The notes under the pieces are model-generated. The model was not told where the DNA came from and did not search any database. It was given only the letters and a program-made list of their open reading frames with translations. A stretch of DNA of 64,000 bases, taken from assembly GCA_949745595.1 (NCBI GenBank), contig CATJWN010000040.1, positions 26,801 through 90,800 on the forward strand, given 5' to 3'. Position numbers and translations under genes: made by a program. The first letter of the stretch is position 1; every line of letters starts with the position of its first letter. Below, piece after piece: positions 9,699 through 19,712 of the stretch. This DNA is from an uncultured Clostridia bacterium (GTDB lineage: Bacteria; Bacillota; Clostridia; TANB77; CAG-508).

Positions 9699-9944
9699 CT
9701 ACATTAAATTCTTATATAAATAAATTAAGATTGGCAATAATAATAAAATTACCAAACTTACTAACAAAGAAATTGAAGCTTTTAGATACTTACTTCTTAA
9801 TTTCTGTGATTTTAACACACAACCTGCTATTAACATTATAAGTGAAAAAATTAGTAGAGCTGTTATAACAATAACACTTATTTTAAACAAAAAAAATAAG
9901 ACCTCGTTTCCAAGTCTTGTAATACTATCAATATATTCATCCAT
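9699..9944 (-). CDS. Small two-helix membrane protein of the conjugation operon
   Basis: An 81-residue protein, nearly all of it two hydrophobic helices (about residues 12-40 and 52-75) with a short basic loop. No diagnostic motif. It lies between the HTH gene and the pilin-like gene, so a structural or accessory role in the T4SS is likely but unproven. Confidence 0.55.
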   Translation of the reverse strand: MDEYIDSITRLGNEVLFFLFKISVIVITALLIFSLIMLIAGCVLKSQKLRSKYLKASISLLVSLVILLLLPILIYLYKNLM

Positions 9945-9956
9945 AATACAATTCTC

Positions 9957-10682
9957 CTAAAAATTATTGCTATATAAATTTATTAAACTTTTTCTGTAAT
10001 ACATAATAAAATCTTGAATTGAATCTTCTGTATTCATCTTTCTTGCTTCTGCATCTTTACAAATTAAATATATATTCATTATAGTTTTTCTATCAAATTT
10101 TTGTAGCACTCCTACAAAATTACTATTAAACAAATCATAAATAGTATATGTAATTTCTTTTATCATTTTTTCTTTATCTTCTTTTAATATCTTTACAGTT
10201 TTTAAATCATATAGTAATCCTAATTTCTCCATTAAACCATAAAACTCATCTGATATTTTTCTATCTCTATTTAATATTGCTATAAATAAATCATCTATCT
10301 TTTTATTATTTATAATATTATACTTATCATTTTTATCCATAGGGTATATTTCTTTTTCACTATAGGGGTATTGTCTTTTTTCACCATAGGGTAAATCATT
10401 TATATAAATTTTTCTAGAAATAACTTCATTCTTTTCATTTCTTTCTATAACTATAATAATATATTCTAACTTTTGTAAATGGGAAATCCATTTACTAACA
10501 GTTCCAATTGTTACATTATAGAGTTCTGCAAAATATCTATTATTAGCATAACAATATCCTAATTTATTAGACAACGCTGTAATTTCTCCATAAAGTAATT
10601 TTTCAGCTGGTTTTAAATTATTATCATACCTTACCGTAGCAGGAATGATTGAATAATAATTTGACTTAGTTTCTTCATTCAA
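9957..10682 (-). CDS. Helix-turn-helix protein, replication-initiator or regulator type
   Basis: A 241-residue protein starting at TTG 10682 after GGAGG. The N-terminal half (about residues 8-90) carries the helix-turn-helix block seen in phage and plasmid replication-organiser proteins (PATVRYDNNLKPAEKLLYGEI, then a GTVSKWISHLQKL recognition helix). The C-terminal half is helical and unrecognised. It lies first in the conjugation operon, directly next to GTTCCCCAA repeats that could be its binding sites, which fits an initiator or autoregulator of the element. Confidence 0.65.
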   Translation of the reverse strand: MNEETKSNYYSIIPATVRYDNNLKPAEKLLYGEITALSNKLGYCYANNRYFAELYNVTIGTVSKWISHLQKLEYIIIVIERNEKNEVISRKIYINDLPYGEKRQYPYSEKEIYPMDKNDKYNIINNKKIDDLFIAILNRDRKISDEFYGLMEKLGLLYDLKTVKILKEDKEKMIKEITYTIYDLFNSNFVGVLQKFDRKTIMNIYLICKDAEARKMNTEDSIQDFIMYYRKSLINLYSNNF

Positions 10683-10732
10683 AATTTACCTCCACTTCGA
10701 TTTTTATAATTTAATAGTTTCTTATATTTATC

Positions 10733-10829
10733 GTTCCCCAAATTCTCTATTCTTAGAATACCAGCAGTTTGAGCAACACGTGAACAAAGTTCCCCAATTT
10801 TACTTTTTTTTCTGGGGAACATTCCCCAA
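10733..10829. repeat. GTTCCCCAA iteron-like repeats and palindrome
   Basis: Two exact GTTCCCCAA copies (10733-10741, 10789-10797) are followed by a palindrome, TGGGGAA-CA-TTCCCCA at 10813-10828. All lie in AT-rich DNA upstream of the HTH gene. The arrangement suits an operator or a plasmid-like origin bound by the neighbouring HTH protein. Confidence 0.5.
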
Positions 10830-10900
10830 AAAAAATTCTTATATTTTAATTTTTTTTAATTTATTGTAATCTTTTTTAATCTATGTTAAAATAATATATA

Positions 10901-10926
10901 TATTGAAAAACATAGCTTTTTCAATA
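10901..10926. other. Perfect 10-bp hairpin near the element end
   Basis: TATTGAAAAA and TTTTTCAATA are separated by CATAGC. It lies between the iteron-like repeats and the tRNA remnant and could be a terminator or a recombination accessory site. Confidence 0.4.
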
Positions 10927-10962
10927 AGTTTAACTGTTATCAATGGTTTAAAATAGCAATTC

Positions 10963-11015
10963 TTGTTCGACTACGAACCAAGAGGTCGGGGATTCGAATT
11001 CCTCCAGTCGCACCA
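10963..11015 (+). pseudogene. tRNA-Arg(ACG) 3' remnant, probable attR of the conjugative element
   Basis: From 10971 the sequence matches tRNA positions 32 to 76: anticodon loop CTACGAA (anticodon ACG), stem CCAAG, 5-base variable region, T arm GGGGA-TTCGAAT-TCCTC, acceptor strand CAGTCGC, A and CCA. The 5' half is absent. Immediately upstream, CTTGTTCG forms a near-perfect inverted repeat with CGAACCAAG across the anticodon loop, the usual place where tyrosine recombinases cut tRNA genes. The complete tRNA gene would be at the other end of the element. Confidence 0.7.
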
Positions 11016-11042
11016 AAACAGGCTTTTATAGCCTGTTTTATT
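11015..11042. terminator. Terminator after the tRNA remnant, also serving htrA
   Basis: AAAACAGGCT, loop TTTAT, AGCCTGTTTT, flanked by T-runs on both strands. It probably was the tRNA gene's own terminator and also ends the htrA transcript from the other side. Confidence 0.8.
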
Positions 11043-11043
11043 T

Positions 11044-12162
11044 TTACAAATTATATTTTAGTTTTATATCAATTTCAAATTCCTTAAGTGCTCTTTTCAC
11101 AGAAAGTTTTACTGTATCGCCTGGATTTTTAGAATAAATATACTTTTTTAGCTCGCTCATTTTATTTATTTCTATACCATCAATTTTAGTAATAACATCT
11201 CCTACCATAATTCCAGAATTATATACTGGTCCATCTAAAGAAATACTATCAACATATATGCCACTGCTTAGGTCTATGCCCGAACTCAAATATGGTATTA
11301 CTTCTCTATCAAATCCATATATACCTAGATATGCTTCTTCAAATTTTCCAGTTTGAGATAACTTATCAATTATCGGTTTTACTATATTAATAGGAACAGC
11401 AAAGCCCATTCCTTGTGCCTCTGTAATTTTTATAGTATTTATTCCAAGTAATAACCCGTCACTATTTATTAATGCTCCGCCACTATTTCCTTCATTTATG
11501 GTGCTATCTGTTTGAATTAAATCCTCCATATACACAAAACCATTATTTTCTTCGATCTTTAAAGTCCTGTCTAAACCACTTATTATTCCTTTAGTAACAG
11601 TTCTTTGAAATTCGAATCCTATTGGGTTTCCTATTGCATATACATCTTCCCCCAGCTGTATCTCGTCAGAATTTCCTAAACTTAAATATGGATATTTTGC
11701 TATTGCAATTTTTACTATAGCTAAATCAATATTATCGTCTGCCCAAACCACATCTCCCTCGTATACTTTTCCGTCCTCTAAAGTTACATAACAGCTGCTA
11801 TATTTGTTTCCTGCCACATGGTGATTTGTCAAGATATACCCATTATCAGTCACTATTACCCCACTTCCACTATTAGTGCTTGTATCAGCATTTAGAACAG
11901 TTTTTGAAGTCTGTTTTATTTTAGAAATTCCAACTACTGCTTTCGTAGCATCTTTAATAAAAGAATAATCCTGTTTTTCTTTTGGTATATCTTCTGTTTC
12001 TTCGGTCTTAGATATCTTTTGTGTAGAATAATCATTATTACTTAAATTTTGCATTCCCTCTAGTCTTAAATTCATAGCCACTAGCAGTCCTATAATAACT
12101 AACATCGCTAGAAAAACTAAGAAACCTCTTCCTCGTTTTTCTTTTCTATTTTCATAATACAT
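11044..12162 (-). CDS. htrA: HtrA/DegP-type serine protease with PDZ domain
   Basis: Membrane-anchored trypsin-like protease for extracytoplasmic protein quality control. The 372-residue protein has an N-terminal membrane helix (about residues 14-32), a protease domain with catalytic His in TNHHVAG, Asp in DNIDLAIVKI and Ser in NEGNSGGAL, and one C-terminal PDZ domain. Length and order are normal for Firmicutes. It stands alone, divergent from the NRPS, and is the first ordinary chromosomal gene beyond the mobile element. Confidence 0.92.
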   Translation of the reverse strand: MYYENRKEKRGRGFLVFLAMLVIIGLLVAMNLRLEGMQNLSNNDYSTQKISKTEETEDIPKEKQDYSFIKDATKAVVGISKIKQTSKTVLNADTSTNSGSGVIVTDNGYILTNHHVAGNKYSSCYVTLEDGKVYEGDVVWADDNIDLAIVKIAIAKYPYLSLGNSDEIQLGEDVYAIGNPIGFEFQRTVTKGIISGLDRTLKIEENNGFVYMEDLIQTDSTINEGNSGGALINSDGLLLGINTIKITEAQGMGFAVPINIVKPIIDKLSQTGKFEEAYLGIYGFDREVIPYLSSGIDLSSGIYVDSISLDGPVYNSGIMVGDVITKIDGIEINKMSELKKYIYSKNPGDTVKLSVKRALKEFEIDIKLKYNL

Positions 12163-12248
12163 TCTCTACCTCTCTTCTTCTATAATTTCCAAGTTTTTCC
12201 TTAATATACAAGATTTGTAACAATTGTGTTAAATTTGTCAGAAAGTAG

Positions 12249-12276
12249 TTGCTTTCTAAGCAAAATATTATATAAT
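12249..12276 (+). promoter_or_regulatory. Sigma-A-type promoter of the NRPS
   Basis: TTGCTT (12249-12254) and TATAAT (12271-12276) with a 16-base spacer, 45 bases before the NRPS start codon. Confidence 0.65.
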
Positions 12277-12320
12277 AACCATATAATAAATAAAAAATTC
12301 TAATTTTTAGAGGATGTAAA

Positions 12321-15300
12321 ATGGATAAAAAATTATATGAATTAAGCAATCCACAAACTTCAATTTGGGACACTGAACAATTCTATTATGGAACTAATAT
12401 AAATAATATTTGTGGAACAGCGATAATATCAAATGTTTTAAACTTTAATATTTTGAAAAAAGCTATCGAAAATGTAATACAGAAAAACGATAGCTTTAAA
12501 ATTCGTTTTATAAAAAAGAATAATGTACTCAAGCAATATATAGATAGCTCTATTTCTACTGAAATTGAGCTTGTTTCACTAAAAAACAAAGAAGAAATTT
12601 CTAATTTAGAGCAAAAACTTTTGTGTCAAGTTTTTAAAATTACAGAAGAACCAATTTTTAAATTTGTAATCTTTAAACTTCAAGATAATACTGGCGGATT
12701 TATGCTTAACATCCATCATTTATTAGCTGATAGCTGGACTCTTGGCCTAACTTGCAAAAAAATTGTACAAGAATATTCTTCACTTATTTCAAATACGGAC
12801 AAAACTTCCGAAACTGATTACTCATATATTAAATACCTTGAAAACGAACAAGAATATATGCAAAGCAATAGATATCAAAAAGATAAGCTATATTGGGAAA
12901 AAACTTTTGAAACTATACCTAACATAGCAACTTTACCTAGTAGAAATTCTACAAATACTGAATTTTCTTGTGATGGTAATAGAGATTTATTTACCATTCC
13001 AACAAAATTAGTAAAAGAAATCAATCAGTTTTGCAAAAAATATAATGTGTCTGTTTTTAATTTCTTTATGGGAATTCTAGCCATTTATATCAATAAACTA
13101 ACAAATACAGATGATTTTGTTATAGGAACACCAATACTAAACAGAGCAAATAGTACAGAAAAGAACACTACAGGTATGTTTGTAAACATTACACCTCTTC
13201 GTATTACTGTAGAAAAAAATAAATATTTCTCAGACTTTTTACAAACTATCGCTAAAAACTCACTAGCACTTTTAAGGCATCAAAAATATCCATATAAAGA
13301 GATTTTAGACTTTGTTAGAAAACAAGATTCGTCTATTCCTAACTTATACAATATAATTTTATCTTACCAAATAACTAAAGCTAATCTTGAAGGTAATTTG
13401 AAATATGAAACTCGTTGGGCATTTAATGGTAACTCTGCTGATAACTTAGATGTTCAAATTTACGATTTAAATGAGACTGGTAGTTTGAATATTGCTTATG
13501 ATTATAAGAAAAGCAAATATTCTACAGAAGAAATAAAATGTTTACATAGCAGAATTTTAAGTTTAATTAAACAAGTACTTTCAGAAGAAAATATTGAAAT
13601 AACAAAGCTTAAAATACTAACAAAAAATGAAGAAAAAGAGATTTTAAAATTTAATAAAACAGCTATGTTATACAATAAAAATATACCTGTTATCAAACAC
13701 TTTGAAAAGCAAGTAAGTTCTACTCCAAATAACATAGCACTTACTTTTAAAGGTACACAATTAACTTATAAAGAATTAAATGAAAAAGCAAATTCTTTAG
13801 CACACCACCTTAGAAAAGCTGGTGTTATTAACAATACTATTGTAGGCATAATGGTTAATCGATCTGTTGAAATGATTGTGCGGAATTTTAGCAATTTTAA
13901 AGGCTGGAGGCGCATATTTGCCAATAGATCCTGAATATCCAAAAGATAGAATTTCTTATATGATATCAGACAGCAAAACCGAATTTTTGCTATCACACAG
14001 AAACCTTGCAAAAGAAATTAAATGCAAAAATATCATAAATATTGATTTAGATAGTAGCTTGTATCGCGAAAATAAAACTAACCTTAAAAACATTTCAAAA
14101 CCAAGTGACTTATATTACATAATTTACACTTCTGGCTCTACTGGAAAACCAAAAGGCGTTATGCTTACACAAAAGAATTACTCTAATTTTTTAGCTAGCA
14201 TGGCAAATAAAATTAAATATTTAAAACAAGGATATAAATATTCTATTATTTCAATAACTACTGTATCTTTTGACATATTTGCTTTTGAAACAATAATATC
14301 ATTAACTCGTGGACTACATTTATATCTAACAGATTATTTTGAACAAAAATATACAGATAATCTAACCAATCTTATAGCAAATGAAAAAATAGACGTTATC
14401 CAGACAACACCGTCTGTAATGCGTTTTCATTTAGATAGTGCTAAAAAATTAGAAAACTTATCAAAACTTAAATATGTAGTTCTAGCAGGAGAACAATTAC
14501 CAGAAGACTTAGTTGTTAGGTTAAAAGAGATTATACCAAACGTCAATGTTATAAATGGTTACGGTCCTTCTGAAACCACTATTTTTTCTTGTGTTAATGA
14601 TGTTACCAATCTAGAAAAAGTGACAATTGGTAAACCAATTGGAAATACTGAAATTTATATACTTGATAAAAATATGAACCTACTTCCAAAACACACTATC
14701 GGAGAAATATATATTGGTGGTGATGGTGTTGGAAAAGGCTATTTATATAAAGAAAATCTAACTGCAGAAAAATTCCTACCAAACCCTTTTGGAAAAGGAA
14801 TTATCTACAAAACTGGCGACTTAGGGCTTTGGCTTGATGATGGAACTATCGCTTGCAAAGGTAGAATTGACCATCAAATTAAGCTTCGTGGTCTTCGTGT
14901 TGAACTAGAAGAAATTGAAAATAAAATAAATAAATTTAATATAAATAGTAAAACAAAATCAGTAGTAATGCTAAAAGGAGAAGGTGCAAATGCCTATCTT
15001 CACGCTTTCATATCTTCTGAAACTGAAATTAATTTAGAAGAGTTAAAAAGTTACTTACTTAAAAATCTACCAAACTATATGGTACCTTCAACTTATTCAT
15101 TTTTGAAAGAATTTCCAACTACACCTAACGGCAAAATTGATAGAAAAGCTCTAAAAAACATTGAAAGTGTCACGCTTACTAAAAATATAGTTGCACCAAC
15201 AACTGAACTAGAAAAAATTATACACAGAGAAATTAGCAATATAGTTCAAAATTCTAATTTCGGTGTTTTAGACGATTTCTTTAGTATTGGTTTAGATTCT

Positions 15301-18300
15301 TTAAAAATAATAAATTTATCTTTAAAGCTTAGTGACAAAATTAAAGTAAAACTTTCTATTGCTGATTTTTATAAACTAACAAACATAAAAAAACTTGCTG
15401 AATTTATTGAAAACAGCAAAGATAATAACATATATGAACTAGAAAAAGTAGGAAAGCAAGAACTATATCCAGCCTCTTCTGCTCAAGAAAGAATTTACTA
15501 TGCTCAAAAGCTAAATGAAAATTCTATTGCCTACAACGTTTCTGGTGGAATTCTTATACATAAGATAATCGCCAAAGACAAAATTATAAATATATTTAAT
15601 ACATTAATTAACCACCACTCAAGCTTTAGAACTTCATTTGTATGGGATAATAACAATTTAATGCAAAAAGTAGAAGTTAACAAAAAAATAGATATTGAAT
15701 TTATTAAAGATAAACATAATAATCCTCAAAAATTAGTTAACAATTTTGCTAAACCTTTTAATTTATCAGAAGCACCTTTATTAAGAGTAGAAGTACATTA
15801 TACTAAAGCAAAAGAAACTTTAGTTTTAATAGATACACATCACATTATAGTTGACGGAACATCTCTTGCAATTTTGATAGAAAATTTTACTAAATTATTA
15901 AATAACGAGGTCTTACCAGCTAATGAGTTTGAGTATTCAGACTATGCAGTTTGGGAAAACAGATTCAAAACAACTTCAAAATTCCAAGAATTAGAACAAT
16001 ACTGGGAAAACAAATTTAAAGGAAAAGAAATTCCTGTAATCAACTTACCTTATGACTTTTCTACTCATGAAAATCAAAATTTTGTAGGGGACATTATCTC
16101 TGAAAAATTAGACGAAAAAATATTTGAAAGTTTGCAAAAACTTAGTCAAACCTATAATACTTCTACATATATGCTTTTATTAAGTGCATTTTACATATTA
16201 CTTCACAAATATACAGGTCAAAAAGACATTATAATTGGAAGTCCTACTTCTTCAAGGACTTTAAATAACGTTCAAAATTTAATTGGTATGTTTGTTAATA
16301 ATATGGTTTTAGAAAATACAATAGACGACAATTTAAACTTCGCAGACTTTGTAGCTCAAACAAAAACTAATGTACTTGATACAATGGCACATGAGCCTTA
16401 TCCTTATGAGTTATTAAGTAGAAAATTTAATAACAATTTATTTGAAGTTATGTTTACTTATCAAAATGAATTTGATTTTTTAAATAAGGATATCGAAGTA
16501 TTATTTGCAAACAATAAAACTTCAAAATTCAATTTATCGCTTGAAATTATTGAAGCTACAAAAACTATTAATTTAGAGTACAGCACATCATTATTTAAAG
16601 AAACAACTGCTAAACAAATTTTAAATCACTATATTAATATTTTAAAAGAACTTAGTATTAATCCTAATCGTAAAATTGCTGAAATACCAGTACTTAATGA
16701 ACAAGAGCAAAATCAAGTACTATATAGATTTAATAATACTTATTCAAAATATCCAAAAGAAAAAACTATTGCAGAATTAATAGAAGAACAAGCTTTAAAA
16801 ACGCCAGAAAAAATTGCACTTTCTTTTGAAGATAATACTTTAACTTTTAAAGAATTAAATGATAAATCAAATATGCTAGCACACTACCTACGCTCACAAA
16901 ATTTAGGTAGAAATGATATCGTTCGGAATTATGTTAGAAAGAAGTTTAGAATTAATTGTTACTATTCTTGCAGTTTTAAAAAGTGGTGCTTGTTATATTC
17001 CAATCGATCCTGCTTTTCCAAAAAGCAGAGTAAATTATATGCTTACAAATAGTGATTGTAAACTTTTAATAACGCATTCTTTTACTAAAAAGAAAATGAA
17101 CTTTGAAAATGAACTTTGTATCGATTTAAATAACATAGAAGAATTATCAAAAGATACTTCTTGCTTAGAACATGTTAACCAGCCAGACGACAATTCTTAT
17201 ATTATATATACATCAGGATCTACTGGTACACCAAAAGGTGTTGTTTTAAAACATAAATCTTTAGTAAATTTAGCTTATCATTTGAATAATTATGTTGAAT
17301 TTTTAAAACATCCAAAAGCTACTACTTGTATGGCTTCTGTTACTACAGCAAGTTTTGATATATTCATTTTTGAAACCTTGATATGTCTTCAAAGAGGTAT
17401 TAAAGTTGCTATATCTAACAAAGACGAACAAGTTATACCAGACAAATTAAATGCTTTAATCAAGAAAAATAATGTAAATACTATACAAATGACGCCATCA
17501 AGAATGCAGCTTTTCATAGACAATATTAAAGATATACCAGATTTCAGCAAACTAGAATATGTTACTTTAGCAGGAGAACCTTTGCCTAATTCTCTACTTT
17601 CTAAACTAAAAGAACTTGGTATTAAAAAAGTTTATAATGGCTATGGACCATCTGAAACCACTGTATTTTCAACTTTTACAGATATCACAGATTATAATGA
17701 TGTAACTATTGGAAAACCTTTAGCAAATACCTATACTTATATATTAGACAATAATTTAAACCCTGTACCAATAGGAATTGCTGGAGAATTATATATCGGT
17801 GGAGATGGCGTTGGTAATGGATATCTAAATAAGCCTAATCTTACAAATGCAAGCTTTATATCAAATCCATTTGTACATGATACTTTAATGTATAAAACTG
17901 GTGACTTATGTAAGTTTTTACCAAATGGAGAATTATACTATATTGGTAGAATTGACAATCAGATTAAGATTAGAGGTCTACGTATAGAACTTGATGAAAT
18001 TGAAAATAAAATTTTAAACTTCCCATTTATACAAAAAGTAAAAGTAATAAAACAAACTATAAATGAAAGAGAATTTTTATCTGCATATTTTATAGCAGAA
18101 AAACGTATTAATATAGCTAATCTAAGAAGTTATTTATTAGAATTTCTACCAAACTATATGATACCAACATATTTTACAGCACTAGATACTTTTCCATATA
18201 CACCAAATGGAAAAATCGATAAAAAAGCTTTACCACTACCAAAAACCGATTTAAAAGATAGTAGTAACAAGTATGTACCACCAAAAACCGACTTAGAGAT

Positions 18301-19708
18301 TAAACTTGTAAAAATCTTTGAAGACATATTGAATATAAAACCTGTTGGAATTACTGACAACTTTTTTGAGCTTGGTGGAGATTCTATACTAGCAATGAGG
18401 TTGAATATAGAGCTCTTAAATATCAACAATACAATTACTTATTCTGATATTTTTACTAATCCAAGTATTACTAAACTAATAGCATTATTGGAAAAAGGTA
18501 AAAACAAAGACTCTTATACTACTTTAAGTTTACCAGAAGAAAAAAGTTTTTCTAGCATTTTAAAAAACAATCTAAGCATACCTGAAAAGCTTGAAAAGTT
18601 TGAACCTAAAGGTGTGCTTCTTACGGGAGTTACTGGCTTCTTAGGAATTCATATTTTAAGCTCATTATTAGAAAATACAAACTCAGAAATATATTGCTTA
18701 ATTAGAAAAGAACCAAATATATCACCTAAGCAAAAACTTAAAGCTAAACTAAAATACTATTTTAGCGACAAATATGAAAATCAAATTGATAATAGAATTA
18801 AAATAATAGAAGGTGATATTACTGACATTGACTTATCGCCATTTAAAAATGATATCGATTTAGTTATAAATAGTGCTGCTAAAGTTTCACATTTTGGAAA
18901 TTATAATGAGTTTTATCAAATAAATGTAATGGGCACAAAACATTTACTAGAATTCTGTAAAAAGTTCAACAAGCGTTTTTATCAGATTTCTACTTTAAGT
19001 GTTTCTGGCAACTCTTTTGTTGACAATTATGCTAGTCACCAAAGTTTTGAAAATGAAGTTGAATTTAATGAAAGTAACTTTTTCATAGGTCAAAACCTTG
19101 ACAATGTATATGTTAGAAGCAAATTTGAAGCAGAAGGATTAGTTCTAAATGAAATAGAAAATGGCTTAGAAGGATATATTTTAAGAGTTGGTAATTTAAT
19201 GCCAAGATTCTCAGATGGAACGTTCCAAGAAAACACTAGTGAAAATGCGTATATCAATCGATTAGCGGGTTTTATAAAGATAAAAGCAATACCTGAAAAT
19301 ATCAAAAACGTATATCTAGAATTTACGCCAATTGATTTTACAGCTGATGCAATTACTAGAATTATAACGCACCCCTCAAAAAATAATTGTATTTACCACG
19401 TTTATAATCATAAACATATTTATATAAATAAAATATTGAAAATTTTGAAGAATTACGATTATAATATAAGTATAATAAAAACTGAAAAATTTAAAGAAAT
19501 GATTAAAAATCTTTTAAATGATAGTGAAAATAAAAATATTTTAAATCATTTAATTAATGATTTTGACCAAAATTTAAATTTAGATTATGAAGGCAAAATT
19601 AAGCTAACCTCAAGCTTTACAGTTGAATTCTTAAACAAACTAGGCTTTGAGTGGCCTGAAATTAATAGTACTTATATACGATACATTATTTCCATTATAG
19701 AAAGGTAA
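12321..19708 (+). CDS. Two-module NRPS with terminal reductase (C-A-T-C-A-T-R), two CGG +1 recoding sites
   Basis: Non-ribosomal peptide synthetase of about 2,461 residues when read through CGGA at 13881 and 16924. Condensation domain 1 has HHLLADSW near residue 132. Adenylation domain 1 has TSGSTGKPKG, NGYGPSETT, YKTGDL and NGKIDRKAL, and carrier 1 has GLDSL near residue 992. Condensation domain 2 has HHIIVDG near 1173, adenylation domain 2 repeats the same core motifs, and carrier 2 has GGDSI near 2019. The thioester reductase has TGVTGFLG near 2100 and catalytic YVRSK near 2263. Both recoding sites fall at corresponding early regions of the two A domains. An N-terminal condensation domain suggests N-acylation, and reductive release gives a dipeptide aldehyde. 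The architecture matches gut clostridial NRPSs known to make peptide aldehydes and pyrazinones. Both A domains share an FDIF pocket start; substrates cannot be assigned. No phosphopantetheinyl transferase is nearby. Confidence 0.93.
13881..13884 (+). other. CGGA +1 recoding site in NRPS module 1
   Basis: In-frame CGG after GTG; the 0 frame stops 17 codons later. Skipping the C yields Val-Gly-Ile-Leu-Ala, the family sequence just before the conserved LKAGGAY block. Confidence 0.92.
16924..16927 (+). other. CGGA +1 recoding site in NRPS module 2
   Basis: In-frame CGG after GTT. Skipping the C gives Ile-Val-Gly-Ile-Met, the normal start of this adenylation-domain helix, and opens the frame to the end of the gene. 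Confidence 0.92.
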
Positions 19709-19712
19709 AACT

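Larger units (their letters stand above)
1..11015. mobile_element. Right end of an integrative conjugative element (left end outside window)
   Basis: Twelve minus-strand genes form a compact block typical of a Gram-positive conjugative element: surface adhesin, sortase, M23 wall hydrolase, VirB6-like membrane protein, VirB4 ATPase, TraC-like protein, PrgI, a pilin-like protein and an HTH protein. The block stops at repeat-rich DNA followed by a truncated tRNA-Arg 3' end, and ordinary chromosomal genes begin beyond it. No integrase, relaxase or coupling protein is visible in this part; they would lie left of the window. The tRNA remnant as attachment site is an inference from its truncation and its position at the boundary. 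Confidence 0.65.

Noticed and set aside
10963-11015. A functional tRNA gene
   Set aside because: The acceptor 5' strand, D arm and 5' half of the anticodon stem are missing; only positions 32 to 76 are recognisable.
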